NCBI GenBank assembly: GCA_002167555.2
Contig: NHDL02000003.1
Location: 75,805-139,804 of the forward strand
Source: Deltaproteobacteria bacterium TMED58
GTDB lineage: Bacteria; Desulfobacterota_D; UBA1144
Direction of reading: 5' to 3'
Length of the DNA: 64,000 bases
Made by a program: the position numbers and the translations under genes. Positions 63,759 to 64,000 of this stretch are shown piece by piece (within the stretch, counting starts at the first letter, position 1; the number at the start of each line of letters is the position of its first letter). The notes under the pieces are model-generated. The model was not told the origin of the DNA. It saw nothing but the letters and a program-made list of their open reading frames with translations, and searched no databases.

Positions 63759-64000
63759 TGGAGGCGCTGGGAATCGAACCCAGGTCCGGAAATCAGCTAA
63801 ATAGAGCCTCTACATGCTTATTTTAGCTTTAATTTAAAAATATCCCCTGTGGCTAAAAAACAAAAGATACTTCGATTCTCTTAAATACTAATAAAAAGTC
63901 AGAGAAAACATTTTTATCAGGCCTATATAAATGACATTGAAAAAAACCCTATAGGCAAAGTTATTTCCAATGTTGCTACTCTATTTTAGGCAGCAAGTTG
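63759..64000 (-). ncRNA. ssrA: tmRNA (ssrA), 3' part; 5' end outside window
   Basis: On the minus strand the 3' end forms the T-arm CTGGG-TTCGATT-CCCAG and acceptor strand CGCCTCC plus discriminator A at 63759. The genome next reads ATG, so CCA is added after transcription. Upstream are the conserved TAAGCATGTAG and TTTCCGGACC segments. A GCCTATA/TATAGGC pairing fits a tmRNA pseudoknot stem. Near the window edge the reading frame ends CAA-CTT-GCT-GCC-TAA (stop at 63986-63988), so the proteolysis tag ends in Gln-Leu-Ala-Ala, compatible with ClpX-type recognition. Pairing with the 5' half cannot be checked. Confidence 0.93.

Noticed and set aside
63759-63790. A tRNA gene on the minus strand
   Set aside because: The T-arm and acceptor strand are tRNA-like, but there is no D-arm or anticodon arm; upstream TAAGCATGTAG, a pseudoknot stem and the tag reading frame identify tmRNA.
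1-64000. CRISPR arrays, insertion sequences, prophage, defence islands or a replication origin
   Set aside because: No direct-repeat arrays, transposase, integrase or phage proteins were seen, and there is no gap large enough for an origin.

Overview
The window is a strongly AT-rich, extremely compact bacterial chromosome segment. No gap between genes exceeds about 160 bases. Neighbouring genes commonly overlap by 1 to 44 bases (TAATG, ATGA-type or longer junctions), and convergent genes are only 3 to 30 bases apart or overlap. There are no tRNA genes, insertion sequences, phage genes or CRISPR arrays. Almost everything is single-copy housekeeping machinery. Compactness, low GC and few regulators suggest a streamlined, probably free-living aquatic cell. 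The lineage cannot be fixed by eye. A heme-handling Ccm system without CcmG/CcmH and with a Cys-type CcmE, a CobA-HemD fusion, an M42 aminopeptidase, a NuoB-NuoC fusion and a Nuo cluster without nuoEFG point towards a deltaproteobacterium-like or related phylum (for example Desulfobacterota or Dadabacteria). That is a guess.

Layout. 1-3009: end of purL and purF (purine synthesis). 3034-20577, minus strand: one collinear block rpmF-fabD-fabG-acpP-fabF-rpiB-secE-nusG-rplK-rplA-rplJ-rplL-rpoB-rpoC-valS, joining fatty-acid synthesis to ribosome, transcription and tRNA-charging genes behind a recognisable promoter. 20616-23007: an orphan double-ATPase ABC protein, a small membrane-anchored protein and a half-length TauE/SafE-type permease. 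23000-32470, minus: rimP-nusA-infB-nrnA-truB-rpsO-pnp-miaA, the classical translation and RNA-maturation operon but without rbfA. 32483-36828: a terminator-like hairpin, uvrB, then a cobA-hemD fusion with rsmE. 36832-40338: a small accessory islet with a polytopic, glycosyltransferase-like membrane protein and a divergent cobalamin-binding-type radical SAM protein. 40351-46102, minus: cytochrome c maturation operon ccmABCDEF, a 36-residue membrane microprotein and a membrane-anchored monoheme cytochrome. 46148-48634: glyoxalase I, a pyruvoyl-tetrahydropterin-synthase-like enzyme, two small unknown proteins and an M42 peptidase. 48694-58168: complex I genes nuoA-BC-D-H-I-J-K-L-M-N. 58197-63745, minus: gltA, an RNase II-family nuclease, pyrG and rdgB. 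The window ends inside ssrA (tmRNA).

The most interesting signals are as follows. The Ccm operon appears rewired: CcmE carries C-x3-Y instead of the heme-binding His, CcmC lacks one conserved ligand His and one WWD tryptophan, and CcmG/H are missing. Complex I lacks the NADH-input subunits. Eight transcription-unit heads carry a -10 element only 6-7 bases before the start codon and no Shine-Dalgarno sequence, suggesting leaderless mRNAs. MiaA has a degenerate P-loop. A perfect inverted repeat fills the spacer of the predicted pyrG promoter. The islet radical SAM protein has an expanded C-x3-C-x3-C motif.
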